Source: Kryptolebias marmoratus (taxonomy: Eukaryota > Chordata > Actinopteri > Cyprinodontiformes > Rivulidae). From it: a stretch of 64,000 nt of DNA. The translations under genes were made by a program, and so were the position numbers. This document shows, in pieces, positions 11,057 through 22,620 of the stretch (positions within the stretch are counted from its first letter, which is position 1; every line of letters begins with the position of its first letter). The stretch is taken from assembly GCF_001649575.2 (NCBI RefSeq), contig NC_051431.1, positions 10,057,491 to 10,121,490 on the forward strand. Direction: 5' to 3'. Under the pieces are notes generated by a model. That model worked only from the letters and a program-made list of their open reading frames with translations. It had not been told where the DNA came from and did no database searches.

Positions 11057-14000
11057 TTAAAGTGTTCTTGGAGGTACTTTTCCCATCAAATGTTTTTTTG
11101 TGTTCTGTTCTGGCTTCAGTATTATAATATAACATTTCGGAGCAAAAATGCAAAGCAACAAACCAAAACTAGAGGCGAGAATTGCAAATATCTCTACAGC
11201 CACAGTAAACTTCCCTGGAGAGCTGACATATGCTGGGATGAAGGTAATCCAGACTGCACAGAATATCAACATGCTAAATGTGATCAGTCTGGCTTCATTA
11301 AAGCTGTCTGGCAGCTTTCTAGCCAGAAAAGCAAGTATAAAACACAGGACAGCAAGAAGTCCAATATAACCCAGCACAGCCCAGAACCCAACAGCAGAAC
11401 CAAGAGCACACTCTAAAATGATTCGATCTTTATAGTACTGCATGTTCATACTTGGAAATGGGGGACTTATTGTTAACCAAAGTATACAGATAACAACCTG
11501 TATGAGGGTAAAAATGAAAATGGTAATCCTCTGCTGTGGAGGCCCAAACCATTTAATCACATTACTGCCTGGAAGTTTTGCTTTGAAGGCCATTAAAACC
11601 ACTATTGTTTTCCCCAGAACACAAGAAATACAAAGGACAAAGGTGATGCTGAATGCTGTGTGGCGTAGCATGCAGGACCAATGAGTGGGCCTACCGATGA
11701 AGGTCAGAGAGCACAGGAAACACAGTTTTAATGAAAACAGCAACAGGAAGCTCAATTCAGAGTTGTTTGCTCTTACAATGGGTGTCTCTTTATGAGTAAA
11801 AAATATTATTGATATAAGGAGGGATAAAAACATGCCAAAGGTGCTGAATCCAGTAAGAAGCGCCCCCATGATATCCTTGTAGGAAAGGTATTCAGTGCGT
11901 TTTGGAAGACACTTGCCTTTCTCTTCATTTGGCCAAAATTCAGGTGGACAAATCAAACAGTCAACAGAATCTGCAAGAAAAATCAAATAACACTGAAATG
12001 TAGCACAAAAGAGGATCTCAGTTTACTTTTATTGTTCTCATACATTTGTTTTTTACATATAGTTGCACCAGTCTTGGCTTTTACTTGAAATTTTTGCTCA
12101 CTTGTCTGATTACTAATTGTTCCTTCAGGGCACTCAAAGCAATCAAAGCAACACACAGGCTTATTCTTGTTTAGTGCCTTTCGAGTCCCTGGTGGACAGG
12201 GTTCTCTGCAGACAGACTTTGGCACCTGAGAAGCCAAAACACAGAATATAAAAACTCAAATATTCAAAAAACTGTATGAATTTTTATTTATTACCTGCTA
12301 AAAGATCAATGTTTCACAGATGCATATAATTACCTCATTGCTGTCACCCGCCCAAACTATCTTGGCATCTTTTTTTAATTTTAATTTCTGCCCCTCAGGT
12401 AAAGAATCATCATATTGACCAATTTGCTTTATTTCAACTGAACCATCTTCTTTAATTTGCCAATTCACAAGGTCATACTGGGCAACTGAGTCGCCGTTTT
12501 CATTAAAGAAAACTTTGGCCCCGTTCTTTGTTGTGAAGTTTACGTACTTTAAGTTTTCCAACACCTTTGGGAACACAGATTTTAAATGCTTAAAACCTAC
12601 TAGCAATGGGAAAAAAATACATTTGACTCACTCAAAAAAGGGAAAATGTTTGTGTTAATTATACACAAAAAGAAAAAAAGAAAATTCTAAATGATAAATG
12701 TGCTTTTACAAACGACAACTTACAAACTTAGGTTGAACTTCGCTCTTGGTCACACAGGCTTTTTTTGTTGTTGGGTTTAAATCATTTTGACACTGCAGAA
12801 TGGCATGCAGGGTGTATGCTACAGCATACACAGCTTTGTATACATTATTCTCTTCTCTGAAATATGTGACATCTGTGTAGTCACTAAAGACTGTCTTTAG
12901 ATCTTCTGTACCAGTACACATAGTGGAGGTATTTGATGGAGAGAAGCTGCAATCAAAGAAAATCTCCCAGAAAGCTTTAATTATAGCACTTTGTGGTTCA
13001 TCGGAGGGTTTCAAGCTAAGTAGGAATTCACCAAGACCTGGTATGGATGCGTCAGGAAGGGCAAAGCCCATTGCCCCATATAAGATATGCTTTCTGTCAA
13101 CAGAAACAAGGTCCTTCTGTGTGATCCAGGACTCACTGCCAACCCACTGCTTTCCAGTTATGTTATAAGCTTCCATAGTGGACAGAAAGGATTTTACATA
13201 AGACAAGGACATAAACATCAGCACCACCTTTGATGAGGACTTCCTCAGTGCCTCCACTATAGTGTCCAATTTTTTCTGAGATGTTCTAGAGTACACGAGC
13301 CAGTATTCTACACATATCCCCTTCTTTTCGGCTTCCTTAACAAAAGATGTTGTGCCTTCTTCGGCATATGTGCTCTGAGAGTAAATAATTCCCACCCAGC
13401 GCCAGTCAAAGTATTCCATGAGCTGCACTAGAGCTGTGCTTTGGAAGTGGTCACTTGGCACAGTTCTGAAGAATGTTGGGTATCGTGTTTTTTCACTTAA
13501 ACATGCACAAGTAGACAGGTGACTCAGCTTCAAAAAAAAAAAAAAAAAAAAACTTTCAATAAAGAAAGGTTACATACATTCTTAGATGACAAAGCATTTT
13601 TTTTCTCACCTGTGGTATAGATACAGAGCTGAGTATGATGTTAATGATTTCACTCACTCCAGAGGATGAGTGACCTAAGACAGCCAGAGTCTGACCACTA
13701 CACTTCAGCAAATTATTTCCATTTATGGCTTCGACAGCTGCTCGATTCAAGTTTGTAGTACCACATCCATTGTACACTCTATAACCCAGACTTACTCCAG
13801 GGAGGAGTGTAGGATCTCTGTTGATCTCTTCCACTGTAAAAATCATTGTCCTGGCAAACTTCAGCTCCCTATCATTCCAACTGTAAACACAAGGTAATGT
13901 ACACACAAATGCACAAATCAACATAATAGATAAAGCCCTTCCTATAACAGTATGCAGTTTGTTGATGTTCACTCACCGTGTGCAGTATGAATATGGAACT

Positions 14001-14182
14001 GCCCTGTAGCCATTATCTACTTTTTCCTCAGTACTTGTCATAGAGAAAACCCCAGCTATATTAAGATCACCTTCTTTGGAAAATTCTACAAATCCTGTCT
14101 GCCCTATCACTTTGCACGTTTGGTTTTCTGACTTTATCCTTGCAAGAAGGCTTAGCAAGATAATGGTTAGCCAACCCATCAT
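11057..14182 (-). CDS. OlfC-3: V2R/OlfC-type receptor of a distinct subfamily, complete (849 aa)
   Basis: Exons: 14182-13977, 13880-13610, 13527-12724, 12564-12334, 12225-12102, 11970-11057. Signal peptide [18 protein letters not shown]; exon 1 has [11 protein letters not shown] in place of the usual [11 protein letters not shown]. Exon 2 ends with [10 protein letters not shown], and exon 3 opens [17 protein letters not shown]. The ligand domain has WVGSESWIT and a Tyr in STYAEEG where other members have DYGNNG. Exon 5 is the 124-nt Cys-rich exon and joins exon 6 as Asn-Ser-Val-Asp-Cys. Exon 6 has seven membrane segments and ends MGKVPPRTL. It is single-copy here and the most divergent of the eleven in the ligand domain, so it probably has a different ligand from its neighbours (inference). 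A poly-A tract of about 19 A/T pairs sits in intron 2 next to the exon 3 acceptor. Confidence 0.92.
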
Positions 14183-14230
14183 GAGCTACCCTACCCTTTT
14201 ACTGAAGCAAAAGTGAATTGAGAGCTGACC

Positions 14231-14236
14231 TTTATA
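14231..14236 (-). promoter_or_regulatory. TATA box of OlfC-3
   Basis: Minus strand TATAAA about 49 bp before the start codon of OlfC-3, implying a very short 5' leader. Confidence 0.45.
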
Positions 14237-16677
14237 GATTTTTTTCAGCAGGAAAGTGATAATTAACAGGCAATGAGAGTAGGCAGAGAATTCTCAAAAG
14301 ATGAATCTGCCTGCATCACTAAAACAGTTTTTTTTAAACTCAAATTCAGTTTATATACATTATGGCAAAAATGATTTAAGAGTGTAGTAGACATGTCAGC
14401 TGTCAGGAATGCCAGGTTGATGTTGTGTTTTTGTAGTGAGGTAGAGATAATTTTGCATGGAAAACAGAACTCAAAATGTGTTTGTGTGGATTGTGTGCAA
14501 CAGTGTGCCTTTTTTTGGGTGTGTGCATTATTTTTTCTTTCAGATCTCTTTTAGTTAATTTTGGTTTCTTCCATCTAATTTTCTAAACATTTTCAGTTTT
14601 ATTATTTCACAGGGCTTTCTGAAACTCACTGAATTGAATGCAAGTTGAAAGCAAACTCTTGCAAATAGCAACTGTTGTGTTTTCGGTTGTCCACACTTAG
14701 AACTTAGTGAACGTTTTAATGACTGGACAGTGCAGGAGCACAGTAGTCTTACAATATCTGTTTTAGATACAATTACTAACAAACTATTCTTGATTGTTGC
14801 ACAATTCAAGTAGGGTAGTAGTTAAACTTAAAATGGATTAATTGATTAATCAAGCATCATATTGAAATAATGTTGCAAACTATGAACTGAAGGGGAGTTT
14901 AATCTATTACATGTTTTAAGTGTAGCTGGGAAAGAGGATTTCAACACAGCAGGAGGAGGACAAGAAGATGGAGGAGGAAGAAGAGTTTAGACAGTAGGGG
15001 GTTCGATAAACTATCAAAGCCAAACAAGACCGAAAATGAAAAGCAAGTGAGACACAAAAGAGGTCAGATCTTCTAGTGGACAAGCTTGTAGTTAACCATT
15101 TCACTGAGCATTTTCATGCCTACCAAAAGTTTAAATGTGATGAGCTGGACATTTTCATGGCAGATATTCTTGTTTTTTGTTTTTTACATGCTTTTTTGTC
15201 CTTTTATTTTTGTCAGTTTTGGAGTGCACAATTCAGTGAAATCTCGGGATTGCAGTGTGATTATTGATGTAGGTGTTTGCACTTAAAAGTAAATGTAAAT
15301 AAAAGGTAATCATTGTATAGTGTAAAATCCAAACTAAAATAAAAGAGCAATTTAAAGTGTAAAAAGTTGCTAACAAAGTGAGAAATTAAATATATATATA
15401 TTATGAAAAAAAATGCAATGCCTTTACTTCAAAAGTTTTTGTTTGTTTATTTTTTGTCTTGGAATACCTCTGGGTGCACCTCAGCCTTGTACTACTGAAC
15501 CACCTTGGAGACAGTGATCGTTAAACTTTTCTCTTCCTAACAAGGGGGAAGTCAAAATGAAAGTATAAGATCATACTGTTTTTGTTATTTTGGTATTTGT
15601 CAGCATGATTCAGTGAAAAATAATGTATATTAGACAACAAACTTATTTGCTTGGGTCTTGTGCACAATTTTGAAAACTGCAGTGCAGACTTATAACTTAA
15701 CTACAGAACCAAAAAGACATCTTTGCAGGTCTTTATTAGTGCGTTACAAACAACAGCAATAAAACAAAAACAAACAGCTACAAAAGCATCAAATAAAGCA
15801 TGCAAGTGACAGACTGTACTGCAGGCCCTTATACCCTCACTCAACATGCCCCATTTCTGATTGTACATACAGTACAATTGGCCCCAGACACTTTACACTA
15901 AACTACATACTGCTGCACTTCATTACAAACAATTCTTACTGCACAATTACACTACAGCACCAATGATACATATATTCATACATTTTAAAACCTTTGTGCC
16001 CTAATGCCCTTTAGTAAATACTTGTAGTTTAGTAATCTTTTGTACTGCTTATATGATTTTAGTTTTATCTTTTATCTACCCATGGGTTGGACAAAAACAC
16101 ATTTTTAATCCTCTTCATGTCCTGCACATAGAGTAATTGACCATTAAGCTGACTTGAATTAAAGTTAAAGATATTGTATTGATGATCTTACATAAAGATG
16201 TCATCTCTACAGTCTGAACTGTATTAAATTCAGATCCAAATGACACAAAACATAACAATAATTTGATTACTTCAATTGAAGTGAAAGCCATTTGGGCTGC
16301 TGCTTCACCAAGATTGTGAAGCTATGCTTAGCCTGAATGTTCCTACTTTATTTTAAAATGCAATCCGTTGTTGCTCACAGTAATTGTTATCACCCTAGCA
16401 GCATCCCGAATTTACAGTAATGTTGTGTAGTTCTTTTTCATTTACAAATTCTGAATGGCAAAACTTCCTAAACAAAACTGCGATCCTCTGAAAATGCATT
16501 ATGTTACAAAAAGCAACATCAGTACTTCAGCAATGATAATAATAAAAAAGAAAAAACAATAAACATTAAAACTGACTTAATGGATTTGTTACATTTTGAA
16601 ATGATTTTTTTATTCTTCACATTTTTATCTAAATTGACAAGCTTAAATTGTACAAAACGATGTTTAAAAATGTAACT
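14237..16677. other. Intergenic, OlfC-3 to the unrecognised gene
   Basis: About 2.4 kb, AT-rich. No receptor exon or clear repeat. The right half could be the 3' UTR or missing last exons of the gene at 16678. Confidence 0.45.
15732..15737 (-). terminator. Candidate poly(A) signal of the unrecognised gene
   Basis: AATAAA on the minus strand about 940 bp past the modelled stop, at the edge of a gene-free stretch that could be its 3' UTR or hold further exons. Confidence 0.25.
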
Positions 16678-19099
16678 TTAAATCAACCTGTTTATCCTAA
16701 TAACAAGTACGTACTGTGTCGGTAGCCTTGAATTTTGTTGACATATGACCAGATGCAGATGAAGTAAGACACATAAATAGTTCATCTTTGTCAGGATGAA
16801 TTGTAACAAAGATGGAAAGTAGATAAAAACACAGTACAACAGAGCTAAAAACTCAATCTGCCCTAAAATAGTCCAGGACCTCCACGTTGATTCTCCACTA
16901 ACCCCAACATGTATGTTTTTAGGCCGTTGTTTTAAATGACTATTTAGAAAAACAGCATTAAAAGTCAAACAGAAAAACAACACAGTTATAGATAGAGATC
17001 TTAATTTCTGATGTGAGGGAAAACACCTTTTAATGACAGTATATAGAGCCTCACAGGCAATTAAAACACATATAGTTGTTCCGAAAGCAGAAACAAAGTA
17101 AAACACCATCATGAACGAATCTAATGGATGGTGGACTGCAGCTGGTGGTGAAAAACAGCACATTATCAGGGTGAAAAACATAACCATGGTGGAGTGGTAG
17201 TTATAAACATGACTTTTTATTCTCCTTGTGTAGATTGCAAACACTACTAGTGCTGCTGCCAGAAAAACTTTACCAACACATTTGCTGGAGACTGGTGCAT
17301 CGAACACTTTCTCTGTGCAAACAGGGAAATTTATGATTTCTGTGAAAGAAGAAAAATAAATATTTGTAAGTAGCTATTTAAAACATAGTTTGTGTAGACA
17401 TTTCTTGCAATAAAAAACACATTTTATTTATTTTTTTTACCTGCTTGTTTAAGAAATACTTCTTTTGAACAAGATGAGTAAAACATCTGCTGAAGAAAAA
17501 TGAAAATGTCTAATCCAGCACACTCATCACAGAATTATGCAAATGTAGATGGGCAATATGTGAAATTGCAAACATTGTTTTTTCTGGTTTTACAAATTCT
17601 ATATGACTTATTTAGCAAAATGAGCATTGGGAATAGCATGGAAATTTTTGTCCTTAAAAAAATGAAGGCCTAGTATACACACCTCAACAAAGCAGATTAG
17701 GAGAAAAGCTCTCTTTGATGCTTCAAAGGTCACAGAGCTTAATTGGCTGTCAGAAAATATGAAGGTACAGTATTCTGTAAATCCAGTTCTATGAATCTTG
17801 CACCTAGAATCTTGCAGGATTTTGACGTCAGGGTTCCACGCATTAAAAATTGCGATATAGTCTCTTGTTTTCCATTGATGCACCAAAGCATTGTGGGTGC
17901 AGTGAGTCACAGATACCAATAAAACAGATGTATCAAATACATTTCTGTGATTTAACTGTGTGATGTGGAAATTATTTTTTTCCTAAGGAAAGTAATAAAC
18001 AAATAAGATTATTATTGTATTTTATAACAAATTTATGATACAGTGCACATTTTATAGACCAGAATGAAAAAAAGTTAAGGTAAAATCACATTTAAAATTG
18101 TACTTTTTTTAACATAGACTACTATAACTTCAGCACTTACCTCCACATAAAGTAAAAACCAAGTGGTCTTAGATGTGAAAAACACCCAAAACCTCAAAAC
18201 TTCACATTTGCATGTGCATCTTTTTTCTTCTGCAGTATTCACAGTGTGCTCGGCTCTTTGTATGAGGTTCACACATGTATAAAAGAGCATGTACACCAAA
18301 GATACTGTAGAAAGTAGAGGATCATCTATTGTAAATCTCTCTTGTGCCAGAATCTTCTCATAAGTAATGTTTATTTCAGCAGATCTAAAATTACAAACAC
18401 CATTTCATGACATTACTGCATTTATTAGATTATCACATGTATGCTTTTTGCACATTGATGTTATTTCATATCTGTTCATCAAGGCTTAGCAGACATAAAA
18501 AAACAATGGCATTGAAAAAAAACATAAATGTAAAAAAGTTAAACATTTTAAAATGCAACACTAAAATGTAAGTATAATAACACTACAGAGTCCCTTTGTG
18601 CACAAAAAAGCATAAGAACCCAGCAGTGAGACAATTTGTGTGTAATTACCAAGAAATTACCTAAAATTGTGTTTGACTCTACAATCTCCTCAAGAGACTA
18701 TCTAATAGTCATTTTAAGTGTCTCTTAATGGGGTATTTGCACCCATTTAATTGAAGCTTTTCCCCTGCCAAGGAGTTATTCAAATTAGCCCAACTGCTGA
18801 TGAATATGTTGAAAATCTATACTGAAGTGTTCAAATCAACAACATGACAAAGCAAAGTTATAAAACTGTGAAAACAGAAAATAAACCTACAAGGAAGTTA
18901 CTCACCTCTCAAATGTCAATGATTCTTTTACTTTGTCACATTTGTGACTAACAGAGTTTTCACATGATGCATTTAAGGCCTGTTTTTCTTCATAAAGCTC
19001 ATTGTGATTAAATTTAGCCCTCTCATCCAGGTTATACCAAGAACCAGATGGCATGATCCATGTGAACAGCATTAAGAAGACAAACGTGACTGCTGTCAT
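16678..19099 (-). CDS. Unrecognised five-exon gene for a multi-pass membrane receptor-like protein (482 aa as modelled)
   Basis: Not recognised. Exons by GT/AG and frame: 19099-18906, 18384-18141, 17982-17683, 17489-17441, 17339-16678; phases 2,0,0,1; summed length 1449 nt is divisible by three. Exon 1 starts with a signal peptide (MTAVTFVFLMLFTWIMPSGS). An in-frame Met at 19165 would add 22 mostly polar residues; I prefer 19099 because it puts the signal at the N-terminus and a TATA-like box 45 bp upstream. Exons 1-4 give about 260 residues of ectodomain with many Cys and Asn-X-Ser/Thr sites (NASC, NITY). Exon 5 holds at least five hydrophobic segments. The third ends ACEALYTVIKRCF, loosely like TM3 of adhesion-type GPCRs, but no clear GPS motif is seen. 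The last 30 residues are doubtful: the +1 frame is also open and looks membrane-like, so an indel or another exon is possible. Confidence 0.6.
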
Positions 19100-19142
19100 T
19101 GCAGAGCCTTGCCTTTGGCGAACTCCTTTCTTGGAAATCTGT

Positions 19143-19150
19143 TTTTTATA
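19143..19150 (-). promoter_or_regulatory. TATA-like box of the unrecognised gene
   Basis: Minus strand TATAAAAA about 45 bp before the Met at 19099, the same spacing as in OlfC-3 and OlfC-4. It supports 19099 rather than 19165 as the start, since 19165 would lie upstream of the box. Confidence 0.4.
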
Positions 19151-19621
19151 GCTTTCTTTCTGCATCCATGGTGGAGGAGGTACCTTTATGAATCGGCATT
19201 ATTGGTATGTAGTTGTTTTTCTCTTTTTTTAAGATTTAAAAATCACACAACAATTGGCTGTCGTGAAGTGTTAAATAAGATTGATGTACAAAAGAAGAAG
19301 AAGAAGAAAAAACTAAATTTTTAATTTATTTTTTTGGCAAGTCTAATATGACAACAACACTGATATATAGAAAGTGAAACATTGATTGTGTCAGTAATGC
19401 AAGCAATCCTATTTTAAAACAATAGCCACCAGTTACTTGGTTGATACTACAGCAGAAGCATTAGTGTTTGTAGTTTACTTGCCTCCACACTGATATCAAT
19501 TTGCAATTTATGTATGATATTAAAAGGTCTAAATCTTTAAAACTGGTTATTAGTGTATAAAAACTACAAATTATTAATAAGCATGAATAGTACTTTTACA
19601 CTTTCAACTTCTTCTTTGTTT

Positions 19622-19765
19622 TTTTCAGGGGTCACCTCCGCCATCTAACTGTCTTCTGCATCCTCTGTCCTCACTCCATCTACCTCCATGTCTTCTCTAA
19701 CTGCTTCCATATATCTTCTCTTTGGTCTTCCTGTTTGTCTTTTTGCATTTCTAACATGTTTCTAC
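19622..19765 (+). mobile_element. LINE-type repeat fragment
   Basis: The stretch around CACCTCCGCCATCTAACTGT, TCTGCATCCTCTGTCCTCAC and CTTTGGTCTTCCTGTTTG resembles a repeat frequently found in fish non-coding DNA and usually assigned to LINE elements. Recognition is from memory and the copy is diverged. Confidence 0.5.
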
Positions 19766-19809
19766 CTTTAAAACAATTTAAAACAATGACTGGATATTAA
19801 TAATAATTG

Positions 19810-20000
19810 CTTCTTAACTGACGACAAAAAGGCCCCTGGTTTGGATCTCAGATGGGCCTTTCTGCACGGACAGTATGTTTTCTCTGTGAATGCTTGGGCT
19901 TTCTGAAGGTACTCCAGTTTCCTCACACAGTCCGAAAGACGTATGTACACTATGTTAGTCCTGTGGTGGGCTAGCAACGTGACCACAGGTGTACTTTACT
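19810..20000. repeat. Diverged fish interspersed repeat
   Basis: Contains AAAAGGCCCCTGGTTTGGAT, GGGCCTTTCTGCACGGACAG and CCTCACACAGTCCGAAAGAC, the layout of a common fish repeat whose consensus has GTTTGCATGTTCTCC and CCACAGTCCAAAGACATG. Strongly diverged; orientation and class left open. Confidence 0.5.
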
Positions 20001-21299
20001 GCTCACTCTTTTACTGCTGGTATAGACTCTAGCCAAGTTGCTTCACTTGAAGTTTTGGTCAAACTGAAAGCCACAAAACTAAAGAAAGGGTTGACAGGCC
20101 TTTAAGTTGGCTGATAACGAACCCCAGAAAGATAACAAGGAAGCTGTTTTCTTCTATGACTCAGATTATTCATCAAAATTTTTTGTTGCATATCAACCCT
20201 ACTGAAATCAGGTCCACTGCTTACCCTGCTTACCCAGGCCTCTCACTATGTTATAGGGATGTAAAAATAAAACATTTTATACCAAAACACAAACATGTAC
20301 CGGAATGCAGGTTTGTTTTAACAATAACTCATTTTTGCTGCTTACATATCTTTAATGCATCGGATTGTTGGTCATGTGTGGAGATGCGTTGTGTACTGGC
20401 CACTGACCACAACTATAGTAGGTAGATAATGTCTCATACTATATAAATTCGTAGTCTCATTAAAATAATTATGGAACATTTTCAGTCTTGTTTTCTAGAA
20501 ATGCCTACCAGCCATCAGAATTTGTTCTTTCTGAGGCCCCATTGTTAGTATCTCTTATTGTGGTTAACCCAACAGGAATGTGTTCTGATTCTGATATGAA
20601 AACTCTCAAACTGCTGTTTAAACATATACGTGAGATACTGACAACTGAAAAATCCTTCAAATAACATCACTTCAAAAAAAAGTGAGTAATTAGGCCAATA
20701 TCATCTACTTAAATAATATAATAAATTCTTGATAAGCATTTTCAACATGTTTTTGTCAAACAGTTCACCAGCAGCTGAGCAAAGTAGGTCCAAGGTCAAA
20801 CAGGAAAACAACAAGAGAGATAGGAACATCAAAACATTGTTTTAATTAATCGCCAACCAATGGTTACATGTTGTGACAAAGTTTTTAATTAGATTACACA
20901 TCTCATTTTTCTGCGTGAAGTAACATGACACCTGTTGTTCCTGTTGTTGTGAACAGGAATAGAGCAATGGGCTGCATTGTTTCATCTCTAGAGTCTGTTT
21001 TTGCAGCTTGTCCGTCCCACTGGAGTTGGTCTACTGAGTAATAAAGTCATGTGTGCAACAGATGGGGGCTTTCTATATTCAGCTGTTTTTCTTCTCTTTA
21101 TGTTTGTGTGGGTTTTTTTTGTGTGTGAATAACCTTTTGTAACCTTTGATTTGAACTACAGTATGACATTTTTCAAACTATGTCCTGCAATGACATCCAC
21201 TGGAAAACTAAGTAATATTGTGCATATTTTTATTTGCATTACTTTTTTTCTATTTTCATTTTTTTTATATGGTCTTGTTAGCTCATGCTTTTTTTTCTT
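20001..21299. other. Intergenic, left part of the 5' flank of the unrecognised gene
   Basis: AT-rich sequence between the repeats at 19.6-20.0 kb and the 3' end of OlfC-4; nothing recognised. Confidence 0.45.
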
Positions 21300-21305
21300 T
21301 TTATT
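21300..21305 (-). terminator. Candidate poly(A) signal of OlfC-4
   Basis: AATAAA on the minus strand about 96 bp past the stop. Confidence 0.35.
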
Positions 21306-21400
21306 TCCATGCCCTGCAATAACTATAACAGATTAGAAATAATAATATCAGAACTGAAGGTTTGAAATTGAAAAAAAATAAAAATAATGTTGTATCAGTT

Positions 21401-22576
21401 TTAGGTGCCTTTTCCCATCATATTTTTCTTGGTATTCTGCTCTGGTTTTAACAAGATGATATAACATTTTGGCAGAAAGATGCAGAATAGGAGTCCATAG
21501 GAGGAGGCCAAAATGGCAAATATTTCCACAGCATCTGTAAACTTTCCAGGAGAGCTGACATATGCTGGGATGAATGTAATCCAAACTGTGCAAAATATCA
21601 ACATGCTGAAAGTGATAAATTTAGCTTCATTAAAGTTATCCGGCAGCTTTCGGGCCAAAAAGGCAAAAACAAAACACAATATAGCCAGAAGGCCTATATA
21701 CCCCAAAACAGCACAAAACCCAACAGCTGTCCCAAGACTACACTGTAAAATGATTCTGTCCTCATAAAGCAACAAATTCATAAAAGGAAAAGGAGGGCTC
21801 AATGATAGCCAAAGTATGCAAATCAAAACTTGTATTAATGTTAAAGCCAGAACGCTGATTCTCTGCTGTGCAGGCCCAAACCATTTCATGACATTACTGC
21901 CTGGAAGTGTAGCCCTGAAGGCTATTAAAACAACTATTGTTTTACCCAGAACACATGATATGGAGAGTACAAAGGTGATGCCAAATGCTGTGTGTCGCAG
22001 CATGCAGGACCACTCAGTTGGACGACCGATGAAGGTCAGAGAACACAGGAAACACAAAGTCAAGGAGAAGAGTAGCAGGAAGCTCAGCTCGGAGTTGTTG
22101 GCACGTACTAAAGGAGTCTCCTTGTGTTTGTAGAAGATTAGAGTTGTGATCAAGGTTAGAAAAATTCCAAGCAGAGAAAGTATTGCCAGCAGTATCCCCA
22201 AAATTTCGTCATATGCCAGAAACTCTATTGATTTTAAGATGCAGGCATCTCTTTGTTTGTTGGACCAGAACTCTGGTGGACATTCCATGCATTGTGGTGA
22301 CTCTGTAAATTTAGAAATAAAAATTCATATCTAATAATTTATTCACTTCTCATAATGTGAAACATACATGTATGTTCTTATAACTAAATCAGTAAACATT
22401 TTGGTTAATTTACCTGTTAAATTACTGATTTCACCTGCTGGACAGGGTATGCAATCATGACAGCAAATGGGTTTTCCTTTTTGGAGAACCTTATAACTTC
22501 CTGGGAGACATTTATTGCTGCAATCTGACACAGGCACCTTATGCACAAAGATAATTGTTTTGTATTTGAATTATAA

Positions 22577-22620
<44 letters not shown>

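Noticed and set aside
14916..15267. Short frames on both strands near 15 kb
   Set aside because: They overlap each other, are low complexity (Ser- or Phe-rich) and show no family features.
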